Below are positions 1 through 9,590 of a stretch of DNA of 16,892 nucleotides, one piece after another; positions within the stretch are counted from its first letter, which is position 1, and the number at the start of each line of letters is the position of its first letter. Location of the stretch: contig ML976978.1 in assembly GCA_010015675.1 (NCBI GenBank), positions 1,748,114 to 1,765,005 on the forward strand, read 5' to 3'. The stretch comes from Byssothecium circinans (lineage: Eukaryota; Ascomycota; Dothideomycetes; Pleosporales; Massarinaceae). Both the position numbers and the translations under genes were made by a program. The notes beneath the pieces are model-generated. The model ran no database searches. It was given only the letters and a program-made list of their open reading frames with translations, and was not told the DNA's origin.

Positions 1-745
1 TATTGCTCCATCCATTTAGAGATGAGCTGATAAAGGCCTCATGTTTTCCTGCTTGTATCCCTTCTACCCAAGAGGATTGGATGGATGAGTTGGCTGAGGC
101 AAAGAGAAGCCTAGGCGGGAGAGGAGATCCATCACCACATATACAGGCCAACAACGTTATCCACTCTCGATTCCTATCTTAAAGAGCTTCTCTTACTTCC
201 TTGCTATCCCACATTGCTTTACTGAAGATCCTTTTGCTTCTTCTAATAACCCTAATAAGGAAGCCTTTCTCATCCATATTGTATGAGTGCTGGGGCTGTA
301 TCTTATATTCCTCTATCTTTTTAAGCAGAAGTTGAAAGAATAGTTGATACTTCTCCTCTGAGTTAGCCTTGTGCCGGTTCTGGTCTATTCCAGCAGTCCA
401 GTGTGATTTAATATCCTTCTAGTGCCGGTTAATAAATTGGGTAACCTAACACTTACCCACGTCCTGTTTTGCAATTGCAGAAGTAAAATTTCGTACCATC
501 TCCCTTGTAGGTTGTAGACGACGAGCTGTAAGACCTTCTATGTACTTCACAAGCTCTGCCTCTTATTGTAGGTTAAGCTTTTGGGAGTTGGAAGCCTAGG
601 TAGTTGGTGAGGCTGTAATCCCTTTATGTCGGCGCATTAGTGTTGTACGTATAACACCATACTTTTTCGCAATTTTCGCATACGAGAAAGGTTCGCATGG
701 TCCTAAGGATTCAATTTCTTCAATCGCTTTGTCAATCGGACTCAT
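1..745 (-). pseudogene. RIP-damaged pogo-like transposase (N-terminal part)
   Basis: Reading from an ATG at 745 toward the window edge gives one reading frame without indels, interrupted by stops at 596-598, 563-565, 446-448, 419-421 and 179-181. The N-terminus is a psq/CENP-B type helix-turn-helix (MSPIDKAIEEIESLG, then YAKIAKKYGV and TTLMRRHKG). It is followed by a second DNA-binding segment (ELVKYIEGLTARRLQPTRE) and the start of the DDE domain with the first catalytic aspartate in YNMDEKGF (about 262-285). The second and third catalytic acids lie beyond position 1. Four stops replace what look like CAA/CAG glutamine codons. The fifth (446-448) replaces a TGG where relatives have Trp. All five fit CpA to TpA change on one strand or the other, the signature of RIP. 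An upstream in-frame ATG at 811 lies inside the terminal repeat and is less likely to be the start. The gene is certainly non-functional. Confidence 0.88.
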
Positions 746-805
746 ATTGGTGGTGTTGAGGGTCAGTGAAGATAGCGGGTTGATTGAGGGGTAAGCTACT
801 AGCGC

Positions 806-836
806 GTGCATCGGGTGATAATGTGCATCGGGTGAT
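806..836. repeat. Subterminal direct repeats of the left transposon
   Basis: GTGCATCGGGTGAT occurs exactly at 806-819 and again at 823-836, period 17. The second copy sits against the presumed element end (TA at 839-840). Repeats of this sort near the ends of pogo/Fot1 elements are usually transposase-binding sites; that role is inferred. Confidence 0.7.
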
Positions 837-938
837 CCTAAACACTATTCATATCACATGTCAAACAACACGGCACGAGAGCTTCTCTCTCTGATGTCGC
901 CTCAATCAAAATCCACGCCCATTAGGAAGCTGTAATTG

Positions 939-2062
939 TTAGCTATAATCGTACTTGAACATTATCGCTTGGGCGTACCTCTCATACAGTCGCATGTATT
1001 TCGCGACGAAAGCTTCCAAGTGGAAGATCACCTTGCTGCCCGTCTTGCACCTGTGCTCGTAGAACGCCGCCCACTTAATGACCTCTGGTTTCAGCGCATC
1101 GTCGGTCTTCGGTATAAGCTTCCACGTCAAGGTCTTGAGGACGGTCGTAGCATCGATACAATGCGAAAGGAGATCGTAGAGCGAAGCGCGGACCTGTAGG
1201 AGGCGGGCTGGACTCCGCTCTTGTACGATCTGTTCGGCAATCTGCTCGATGAGGGCTTCCCAATCGGGCGGTGGAATGGGTGTTGATTCTGACACAATCT
1301 CGCTGGAAATTGTTAGCCGTGTTGTTCCATCCTATCCCTGAATGTGACTTACTTCTGTGCATGAACCGCCTCATACATCAACAGCGCCTTCCGCAAGTTG
1401 CGCCCACTGTCCTTCGCAATCCTCTTGTTTAACCCATCTACTTCCTTCCACCCCTCCTTCTTGCCCACCACCCTCAGTGCCCCGCAAATGTCCTCTTCAG
1501 TCGGCGCTGCAACTCTCACTAGCAACGTCCTACTCCTGATAGGCGCAATGATATTGCTCGTGCTATTCGCCAGCAGTATTAACCTTAAATTGGGGCTGTA
1601 TTTTTCCATGGTTCGTCTGAGCGCCGCCTGCGCATCCCTCGTAAGGTGATCCGCCTCGTTGATAACAACAACCTTGAACCGCTGCTTTGCAGACAGATCA
1701 ACCTGCTGTGTCTGTGCAACCTCCTTCAATAGATCCTGAATAACGACACGATCGTAGTTTCCAACATCAGAGGGCGTGATCTCGAGATGGTAGACGGAGG
1801 CGACGATGTTAAACTCGAGTTTACGATTCGAAGTAGTCTGGAATACGCGTGCGTCAATCTTGATCTTCTCCACACCGGGACCGTAGAGCTCTTTGAGGGT
1901 CGCGACGATGCGCGTCTTCTTGCCAGCACCGGAGGGCCCATAGACGAGCAGATGGGGGAAATCGCCGCTTTGCGCAAGAGCTCGAAGTCGGTCGGAGAGG
2001 TCGTGGTGGTAGCTGAGAGTCTCAAGACTCCGCGGTCGGTGCTTATCGACGAGTAATGCCAT
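939..2062 (-). CDS. RFC5: Replication factor C small subunit, Rfc5 type (human RFC3)
   Basis: Clamp-loader AAA+ subunit that, with the other RFC subunits, opens and loads PCNA onto primer-template junctions in the nucleus. Exon 1 is 2062-1353 and exon 2 is 1302-939, split by a 50-bp intron (1303-1352; GTAAGT donor, CCAG acceptor). Splicing joins HAQ|NEIVSESTPIPPPDWEAL and gives 357 aa, close to the 354 aa of yeast Rfc5. Visible motifs: N-terminal VDKHRP (RFC box II), Walker A GPSGAGKKT at residues 42-50 (the GKK is typical of Rfc5), Walker B VVINEAD at about 132-138, DAQAALRRTMEKY, sensor-1-like LILLANSTS at 161-169, and an arginine-finger region IRSRTLL where most subunits have SRC. The start has a good context (CACAATGGC). 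Three MCB-like boxes lie 53-76 bp upstream. The neighbouring MFS gene is divergent, 1.27 kb away. The assignment is secure; S. pombe and human names for this orthologue differ. Confidence 0.96.
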
Positions 2063-2114
2063 TGTGGTGGTGCTTTGAGTTTGGAGCGCGAGTTGTCGTT
2101 TTCCTGTAGCTGCG

Positions 2115-2138
2115 ACGCGTCGGTTGTCGCGTTCGCGT
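2115..2138 (-). promoter_or_regulatory. MCB/MBF-like box cluster upstream of RFC5
   Basis: On the RFC5 strand, ACGCGA occurs at 2138-2133 and 2132-2127, directly adjoining, and ACGCGT at 2120-2115, all within 24 bp and 53-76 bp upstream of the start codon. ACGCGT is the MluI cell-cycle box bound by MBF-type factors (Mbp1/Swi6 in budding yeast, Res1/Res2 in fission yeast), which drive G1/S expression of replication genes. The match is seen; the regulatory role here is inferred from RFC biology and promoter position. Confidence 0.6.
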
Positions 2139-3331
2139 TAAGTGGCTTACATAACAATTCGGCCATCAATCTCAGCTGTCACTTCGTCGCCCCATACGCA
2201 AAACGATACTCGATGACTTCCAATCTGCATCTGGACTTCGGGTTTCTATTCCTATATTGCCGCCACCACCTTTAAAAAGCACATATCGCAGCATATACTT
2301 ATGATCATCGCCTGGCTAGTCACCTTAGCTCAGGCTAGCCAAAGCAAAGAGAAAACAATTCGGCCGTCAGTCTCTGTTCGATTCCTTGGCAAGATCTTAG
2401 TAGTAAAATTCTTGCGCCCATGAAAACCTTCAATAATGTTGCATGGGGAAAGTGTTGCTGCACGTGATTAGGGTAACTCCACTACATAGTTACCATAAGG
2501 TACGTATCATGTGCAGCATAATTTACAGAATAGTCCGATCCAGTCAGACCCTCAACCGCGCAACTTGTTTCCTGGAACGTACCAAAGGTTGCAGAACGCT
2601 CTTGTATTTACGTTGGTATGGACCTCCTTTGCTTCAAAAGTTGTGACGTTGACGTTGCTGATGCCATTCTCAAGATTCTGACGTGCTACACTGGCGGCTA
2701 GGCCCACCGATTCATCTCGCATTTTGACATTTCCTAATCCTTGTTTACTACGAGCGATAAAAAATATATTATTGCAGATGTGCACGAATACTAAAAGTAT
2801 GGGCTTCGGAGTGGTTTTAGCGACCCTCAAGCAGCTTTGACCGTCCCAAAAGCCTCAGTCTTCTGAACAGCTCGACATCCTGCACTGTCGAACATACTAG
2901 CTACATTGAACAATGCTGCAGCGACAAAATCTACGGTGCATCATCGGTCTGCCAAGCCGGCCCTGCATTCATGTGTGCGGCCAGACTTGTCCACATTCAA
3001 CCCTTGGAGCCGTCACTCTCGTAGCTCCTTCTGATAACAGAGTTTTGGGCCAATTGTCGCAGCTTTCGCCTCGAAGGAGGCTTCAGATACTGTTCCGTCT
3101 CAAGCTGCTTTTCCATCGCCAAGGCCTGCAATAACAAGTCCAAGCAATGTTGTCAATTCATGGCGATGTTGCATCACTCTCTGCTCGAGCAGAGCAGTGC
3201 CGTCTCCGGAGTTCTTAAGAGATTTTATGTGCCACCGGAGATGTCGAATCTTTCTCGTATATCCCAGATTCAATTATCAAATCGTTACCCAACACCTGCA
3301 TCCATAATCTGTCCGACAAACCATTACATCC
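2139..3331. other. Intergenic region between divergent RFC5 and MFS genes
   Basis: About 1.2 kb with no gene that can be recognised. It must contain both divergent promoters. It holds a 93-codon minus-strand frame at 2552-2830 (with a hydrophobic stretch near its start) and several shorter frames, but none shows a known motif. A short hairpin-capable repeat, GGCTAG...CTAGCC, is at about 2313-2339. A decayed gene cannot be excluded. Confidence 0.5.
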
Positions 3332-5166
3332 ATGGCAAATCCTCTCACTGCTGAAAAGCAGATTGGCGCAGCGCAGTCACAGAACAGTGACCCCGACCAG
3401 CCGGAAACCAATCGCCATGCTTTCAGCGATCCAGTCACAGCGCAATACTGGCGCGATGTGTATGAGGAAGCGAAGTACGAGGGTCGCCATCGCTTTGACC
3501 CTAACTATACGTGGACAGCCGAGGAGGAGAAAAAGCTTGTTCGAAAGGTAATTTGGACATCAGGTGAAATTGAGCTAGGCGGGCTTGCTAACGTCTATTT
3601 AGCTTGACCTGCGAATCACGTTCTGGGCTTGGTTGATGTTTTGTGCGCTCGATTTGAACCGAAAGAACATCAATCGGGCAATCTCAGATAACATGGTGAG
3701 TGATACTCGACCCCCCTTTGACGTGGCTGACTTTTTGATATAGCTGAAAGAACTCAAGATGAACACCAACGATTTCAACTACGGTCAGACCATTTTCCTG
3801 GCCTCATTCCTCGCCGCCGAGCTTCCTAGCGGCCTCATCAGCAAGAAGCTTGGGGCAGACCGATGGATCCCCTTCATAATGTGCGCCTGGTCCGTTGTCA
3901 GTGCATCTCAGGCAGGCATCCACTCGAAAGCGGCATACTACACCATCCGTGCTCTCCTGGGGCTTCTGATGGGAGGCTTCATACCCGACATAGTGCTGTG
4001 GCTCACGTATTTTTTCAAGTCGGACGAACTTCCTACACGGCTCGCATGGTTTTGGACGGCACTGAGCACTTGTAACATCCTTGGCTCCTTACTCGCAGCA
4101 GGTATCCTTCAGATGCGTGGCCTGAACAATTGGTCTGGTTGGCAGTATCTGTTCTTGATCGAGGGCTGCATCACTTTTGTGATCGGTGTTTTGTCTTGGG
4201 GACTCATGCCACCGGGCGCTACTCAGACTAAAGGATGGCTACGAGGGAAGAACGGTTGGTTCACCGAGCATGAAGAGTACATCCTTGTCAACCGAGTGCT
4301 TCGCGATGATCCTTCCAAAGGCGACATGAATAATAGACAGGCGGTTGGTGAGTGATATAGGTTTCCCTTCTCGGGCTAGGCCATGGCTAACCTGAACTCT
4401 TCGCACCTAGGGCCTTCTCGCCTCTTCAAAGCCGCCATGGACTGGGAGCTCTGGCCACTCTATCTCATCGGCCTGTTGGCCTATATCCCGCCCGCGCCTC
4501 CCAGCACGTATCTCTCCTACATCCTTCGGAACCTAGGCTTCTCTGTCTTCGAGGCGAATTTGCTGGCCATCCCGTCTCAGTTTCTCTTCGCCGTCCAGCT
4601 CCTCTTTCTTACGTGGCTTTCTGGAAAGGTCAAAGAACGGTCCATCGTCAGCTCTCTCAGCAACATCTGGATCTTCCCATGGCTTGTGGCACTCGTCGCC
4701 TTGCCAGCGAACACAAGCGCATGGACGCGATATGCGCTCCTCACTGGCTTGTTGTCGTATCCGTATTGCCACGCTATCGTTGTCGCTTGGAACGCGAAGA
4801 ACAGTAATACAGTGCGAACACGTGCCGTATCGGCAGCCTTCTACAACATGTTCGTTCAATCTGGAAACATGATTGCTTCGAATATTTACCGCGATGACGA
4901 TCAGCCTTTGTACAGGCGTGGCAACAAGATCCTCCTGGCTATCTGCAGCCTTAACATTGCGCTCTTTTTCTTTGTTAAGGCCTTCTACATCTGGAGGAAC
5001 AAGGTGCGCGATCAGCAATGGAATGCAATGAGTAAGGAGGAACAAGAAGACTACGTTTTGAGCACCAAGGACGAGGGTATGAAGCGGTAAGCCATACAAC
5101 ACGCGAATGATATGCGGCTGACAGCTAACCTTTTATCATAGCCTTGACTTCCGTTTCGCTCATTAA
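3332..5166 (+). CDS. MFS transporter, allantoate permease (Dal5/ACS) family
   Basis: Polytopic plasma-membrane carrier of the anion:cation symporter branch of the major facilitator superfamily. Relatives import allantoate, nicotinate, pantothenate and other small carboxylates; the substrate here is unknown. Exons: 3332-3547, 3603-3695, 3744-4347, 4411-5086, 5142-5166, separated by introns of 55, 48, 63 and 55 bp. All are GT...AG, most with CTAAC/CTGAC branch sites. The 537-aa product has the usual fungal length. It begins with a hydrophilic cytosolic segment ending in TAEEEKKLVRK, a family hallmark before TM1 (LDLRITFWAWLMFCALDLNR). Next come the loop signature SKKLGADRWIPF (the MFS G-x-x-x-D-R type motif), LLGLLMGGFIPDIVLW and TRLAWFWTA, and it closes with the family's conserved C-terminal KRLDFRFAH. 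The last exon contributes only 25 nt, and its splice is supported by that tail. No frame damage is seen. The gene converges with the NAD(P)-binding gene, 344 bp apart. Confidence 0.93.
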
Positions 5167-5510
5167 CCAGTTATGTATACGGAATGAATACATATTGCAG
5201 TTGGTGAGGGTCTTTAGGTGCTTCGATACTTATTATTTCATCAAACTTCACCAACGATGGCCCAATTACCACCCACAAAACTACCAAGTGTCCGTCAAAT
5301 CTACTATCAGCGAAGACGTAGCTAAGATCGTACATCCTTTCAACCTCAGTTCTTGATATGTCACTTGCATTAGGCCTTGGCGATCTAAATCAGATCAAAC
5401 ACGCGACACAACCACGCACACCGTTCTTTACTACAGGCCCGTGGTGGAAATGACTTTTCTATATCCCGAGGCCTCGAAATAGAAAATATAACTACATTCA
5501 TAGTTTTGCC
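5167..5510. other. Convergent intergenic region
   Basis: 344 bp between the stop codons of the MFS gene (+) and the NAD(P)-binding gene (-). Moderately AT-rich; it presumably holds both 3' UTRs and poly(A) signals. No coding or structural feature is seen. Confidence 0.5.
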
Positions 5511-6355
5511 TTAATCCAGAGGCACATAATCTTCCGGCCTCAATTCCTTTGAGCCGATTTCCACCAAATCCTGACCCCACAGTGGATCCATGGTGATGCC
5601 GTTTAGACATTGTTCGATCATAGCAGCCGCTAGCTCCGACACATGTACCCAAGGCGTAGGCCCAAACAGGGCAAAATTACTTGTGGCTGCTGCGGTCTTT
5701 GGGTGTCCGGGTCCTTCGATACCCCCAGGTTTACCGACAGTCACCTGAACGTCGGGCTCGTGGTGTTTAGCGAAATCCAGGATGGCGTTCTCTACACGGC
5801 CCTGTAAAATATTATATTAGTGGAACTTATTATGAGACAGGAAATTGAGCTTACACGCATGAGACGGTAGTCAGCCAGAAATGGGAGGACCTTGGTCTGG
5901 TCACGCTCCACAGTGACACCAGATGCGTAGACGAAGCGGAACGGCTTGTTGGCGACAGATGCCATGCTTTCGAGACCGTTTATCGTGTAATCAAAGCAGA
6001 CCTTGGTCACCTCGGCAAAATTCATATCTTTTGACTTGGTTGGAGTGACCGCCAAAGCCCTGGTGAAAGTACAAGTTATAGACTGTCTCTGAGTTGGAAA
6101 TTAAGGTTCAACCTACCATATACATGCATCGGCATCTTCAAGTTGCTCCTTCACTGATTCGGGGTACGGTTTTATCCAGTCTACAAGTACGACTGAGTGA
6201 AGCTTCGATATGTTCGCGTAAGGTCCGACATGCTCAGGTACCTTGACCGGCTTACGAGCAAGCGCAATAACAGAAGTTACAGCTTTGTGCCTGAGCGCAA
6301 GCCGAATAACTTCTGTGCCAACGAAGCCAGTAGCACCTGTCACAATGAGCTTCAT
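5511..6355 (-). CDS. NAD(P)-binding Rossmann-fold protein (NmrA/epimerase-like)
   Basis: Small protein of the atypical/extended SDR superfamily, probably an oxidoreductase or redox sensor; the substrate cannot be told. Exons are 6355-6117, 6059-5855 and 5801-5511, with introns of 57 bp (6060-6116, GTAGGT...CCAG) and 53 bp (5802-5854, GTAAGC...ACAG). Splicing gives a 244-aa product. The N-terminus MKLIVTGATGFVGTEVIRLAL carries the TGxxGxxG dinucleotide-binding loop at residues 6-13, with ALARKP at the end of the second strand, which favours NADP(H). A central strand ends in FRFVYASGVTVERD, so a classical YxxxK catalytic pair is not evident; this resembles HTATIP2/NmrA-like proteins more than true dehydrogenases. 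The C-terminal part has VTVGKPGGI and WVHVSELAAAMIEQCL, typical of the family. All three exon joins keep the frame and no lesion is visible. Confidence 0.85.
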
Positions 6356-8016
6356 AGTCAGAATACGCCAGTGTAATGACAGAAGGGAAAAAGGCGTTCA
6401 TCAACAAATATCTCCGACTATCATGCTTCATGCACAGTGATACCCCGCACCTGCGCCGTTCAGATGCATTCAGAGTAGGGGTCATCGATGTTGCCTTAAT
6501 CTGCCTGTGTGCGATGTCGGCTGCTGCGCCGCTGTTAGGATATCGGGGGTCAACCTCTGCCTACAAAAATGAGGATCAAGCCAGCAATTATTGCGCGATC
6601 CAGGGTACAAGTCCAACAGAGAGGCTGCATCATGCCACCCTCTATCGCTCATACTCTTAGGCGGAATCTTTGCTGCACCTCGTGAAGCTTGTGAGGATGT
6701 TAGTATGGACGAGTCCAGGCGCAGCGGCGTAGTATCTGATCCAAATGCCAACAATATCGCCATCGTTCGCAAACTCGATGCGACCTTCGCATGGAGAAAT
6801 GAAGCGATTGAATGCGGCCGCAAATCAATAGTTGTATGTGCGATTGATTCGAGGCTTCCTGACGGCATCAACATCACGGAGCTATTGTGCGATGCCTTTT
6901 AAACCTGTATGGGTTTGCATGAACAAGTTCACGGGAGACATTACAGTAGAGATGGATTCACCGATCCTCAGTGATATAGAGACGTAATTAGAACACAGCA
7001 TGGATATTTTCTCGACCAACATGTTGCATACTCGATGCCTCCCTTATCTCTTTGACGGAAGAAGAAGCTCGAAGGACAGACCCGCAATCAGTGATTACTC
7101 CTAGACATGGTCCAGGTATGCTTTGGGAATGTGGGATTTGTTAGTCACTAAGGACCAAATGAGGGAATCTATGTTAGGACTTCTGGGGAAGGCTGGTTGC
7201 ATTCACCGGGAAACGAAGACCAGCAAGGGGCGGATAGACCACGGATGGTCGGGCACGTCTGATGCTTGCCAGAAGAGCATCGCGTGAGTTCAACCTTCGG
7301 CCTTAGCACGGCCGTAAGGACGGGATGTTCGGATTCTTTTGATCGCTTTGTATGAGGCGTGCAGAGCGCCTGTGATGAGCAATTGCTCTGGCGCCGTGGC
7401 TGAGCTCATACATGGTCCGACTAAACTACAGCAATGACATCAGAAAGATTCTCTCTCTAGAATAATCGTACAGGACGCTTGATAGTAAGCCAACGGATTT
7501 GGCAGTGGTGAAGCGATCATCGCCGACTAAGGTACCTTCAGGGGTTGAATAAAGCTATACAAGAACTCCTACCTGTACGGGCTGTGGTTACCAACAACGG
7601 CGTGAGCTCGAATGGTCATAGGGAAGCATACTTCAGCCCAAAATGAGAGCCAAATCGAGTAATGCGCAAATGGTGTCTCTCGCGGGTTGTAAAAGCTGAT
7701 GGTAGTACTTGCGTTAAAGTTTCCATCGGAACTCTGACACAGCTATACAGACTACTGATTTAAAGAAGCTACCTTTAAACTTATGTCTTCCTGCTGACTT
7801 TCTCTACTCCATGAGTGTGCGTCGATCCTGGCGGCGTTAACGGCGCAGCACAGGGTGCCATGGCCCGTGCGAGACGGACACGCGTAGATATAGCTCGGAG
7901 TAACAAGTCATGGCCATCCGAGATTCACTGCGTTATACTTACATTCACCTTCAAAATCGCGCGCCCTAGACCAGGGCCATTGGCCTTCAGTCTCAGACAT
8001 CACACCAGTTCCAAAC
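6356..8016. other. Gene-poor interval
   Basis: 1.66 kb between the NAD(P)-binding gene (-) and the acyltransferase pseudogene (+). Base composition is like that of the flanking genes, so it is not a RIP-affected AT-rich block. Two overlapping frames at 6482-6877 (-) and 6591-6902 (+) show no motif that can be assigned. From about 6900 to 7800 all six frames are broken by frequent stops. It may contain a decayed gene, an ncRNA or only promoters; the sequence shows nothing decisive. Confidence 0.45.
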
Positions 8017-9590
8017 ATGGCCGCTACGAAAAGCCATGTGGGTAGTAAGATCCGCGGGTTGGGGCCCATGTGAGTTTACTGTTGCTGCGCCTGTGGCAAA
8101 GAACGCTTTCTCATACACAGCAGCGAGGCTTACCAGCTGGCTATGCATACTCTTGACCAGTACCGAGGTACCATTGTAGCCTGTCGCTACTCTCTGATAC
8201 CTATTCTTGCTCGTCCAGAATCGCTCGCAACTCTTAAGGCCCGTTTTTGCGTTGCCCTCTCCCGAGTGGTGCTCGATCAGCCTCATCTCCAAATTGGCAT
8301 TATAGGGGAGAACTCCAAGAATCCCGCCTTCGTTTGTCTTGATCGCCTCGATCTTCGCAACCATATTCAATGGATTACGGCGGACGATTCTAACCATTTT
8401 CAGCAGCTGTACCACGAGACAATGCAAGCTCAGCTCGATGAAAATATGAGAACCTCGCAACTCAGCCCGGTTGGAAAGTGGTTGTCTTACAAGAATTTGG
8501 GGCCGAGTCAATAGACGTACTATATGTTTGGAACCACCCACACCACGATGGATCAAGTGCCAAAATCTTTCATCAACACTTGCTGTGATACCTCAACGAA
8601 TACACCAGCCAAGACGTGGAGCCTATAGTCGATGTTTTCGAGGACTCGGATAGGTGGATTCTCCATCTGCCCAACCCTTCCGATAAGTTACCGCCAAATC
8701 CAGAAATTATGACCTCATGGCCAGTGTCGCTAGGATTCGTGCTGTCGGAACTCTGGAAGGCATTCAAACCAGAATGGCTCTTCCCGCCAGGAAAGACGCA
8801 TGCGCGCTGGGCTCCGATTCAGGCCTCCCCTTACCAGACCCGGTTCCGCAACTTCACGGTCGATAACCATCATGTAATGAAGCTAGTAGGTGTTTGCCGT
8901 CTACACCACACGACTTTAACAGGCCTCGTTCACGCGCTTTGTCTGGTCTCCCTCTCCACTGCGCTTCAGGGTGCAAGCGGCTTTGCAAGCAGAACACCTT
9001 ACGACCTGCGACATATCTTGCCATCAAATACAAAGCCTTACCCTTGGTTGCGACCGAAAGAGTCAATGTGCAATTACGTATCGGTGGTAGATCACGAGTT
9101 CGACTCCAAGCTGGTCGATACAATCCGCTCTCATATGCCAGCCATGTCCTCAAATTCCAAACTGCTAGCCGATGTTCTGGGTGTGATTTGGTCCGTCTCA
9201 GCTCGTGTCCAACACGAGATCCAGACGAGATTAGACTCCGGCACGCGAAACAACCTGATAAGCATCATGAAGTTATGTCCGGACTGGAACAGCCAGCAGC
9301 AAAGCGAGATGCGCAGGATGAGATACCTCTCCTGGCTGGTTACCAATCTGTGTGTCATCGATGGGGAAAGCAGCACTACCGTTGGAAAAGGGGGGGCCTG
9401 GTCTTTACGCCGAGCCGAGCTGCTTTTGAGCACAGAGACAGCTTCAGCTGCGCTGTCAGTCTCGATCATGACAGTCAAGGGTAGAGAAATGTGTCTTACG
9501 TGTAGTTGGCAGGACTGCGTTGTTGATACGGAGCTCGGCGAGCGCCTGATGGGTGGTCTTGAGCGCTGGCTAAAAGATATAAGCTCCTAG
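8017..9590 (+). pseudogene. Alcohol acetyltransferase-like (condensation superfamily) gene, frameshifted
   Basis: Relatives (AATase/PF07247, related to trichothecene-type O-acetyltransferases and NRPS condensation domains) transfer acyl groups from acyl-CoA to alcohols. Exon 1 is 8017-8069, with ATG in CAAACATGG. A 54-bp intron (8070-8123, GTGAGT...CAGCAG) joins RGLGP to IEAYQLAMHTLDQYRGT. Exon 2 runs to 9590. The acyltransferase motif HxxxDG is intact at about 8533-8550 (WNHPHHDGSSAKIF), and the C-terminal family block is present (GAWSLRRAELL, then CSWQDCVVDTELGERL). Two lesions are seen. A -1 frame change falls at about 8440-8447, at or beside the four-A run 8441-8444. A TGA at 8586-8588 lies inside a well-conserved helix, where CGA to TGA is the simplest cause. 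The encoded length without the lesions is about 508 codons, normal for the family, so decay is recent or partly a sequencing error. The frame is open everywhere else. Confidence 0.8.

Larger units (their letters stand above)
1..840 (-). mobile_element. Pogo/Fot1-like DNA transposon, 5' part, cut by the window edge
   Basis: This is a class II element of the Tc1/mariner superfamily (pogo/Fot1 branch), read on the minus strand. It holds the transposase remnant described separately. On the right it ends in two direct copies of a 14-base motif (806-819 and 823-836) followed by GATCC and a TA dinucleotide at 839-840, which would suit a TA target-site duplication. The left half of the element, including the other terminal repeat, is outside the window. 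The right end lies only 98 bp beyond the stop codon of the neighbouring RFC5 gene. The exact element boundary is inferred from the subterminal repeat and the TA; the other end is needed to confirm it. Confidence 0.75.

Noticed and set aside
2310..2385. tRNA-like signals: TTAGCTCAGG (A-box-like) followed by GTTCGATTCC (B-box-like)
   Set aside because: The flanking bases cannot form a T stem or a seven-base acceptor stem, so no cloverleaf is possible.
2552..2830. Minus-strand 92-aa frame with a hydrophobic N-terminal stretch (possible small secreted protein)
   Set aside because: No cleavage-site context, cysteine pattern or family motif; the frame may be chance. Kept only as a note in the intergenic entry.
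6482..6902. Overlapping open frames on both strands in the gene-poor interval
   Set aside because: No motif, no convincing splice partners and no initiation context; mutual overlap suggests chance frames.
7993..8556. 187-aa minus-strand frame
   Set aside because: Antisense shadow of the acyltransferase exon, whose plus-strand product carries clear family motifs.
8557..8610. Possible GT...AG intron that would remove the TGA at 8586
   Set aside because: It would also delete the conserved residues just after the HxxxDG motif, so a nonsense mutation is the better reading.
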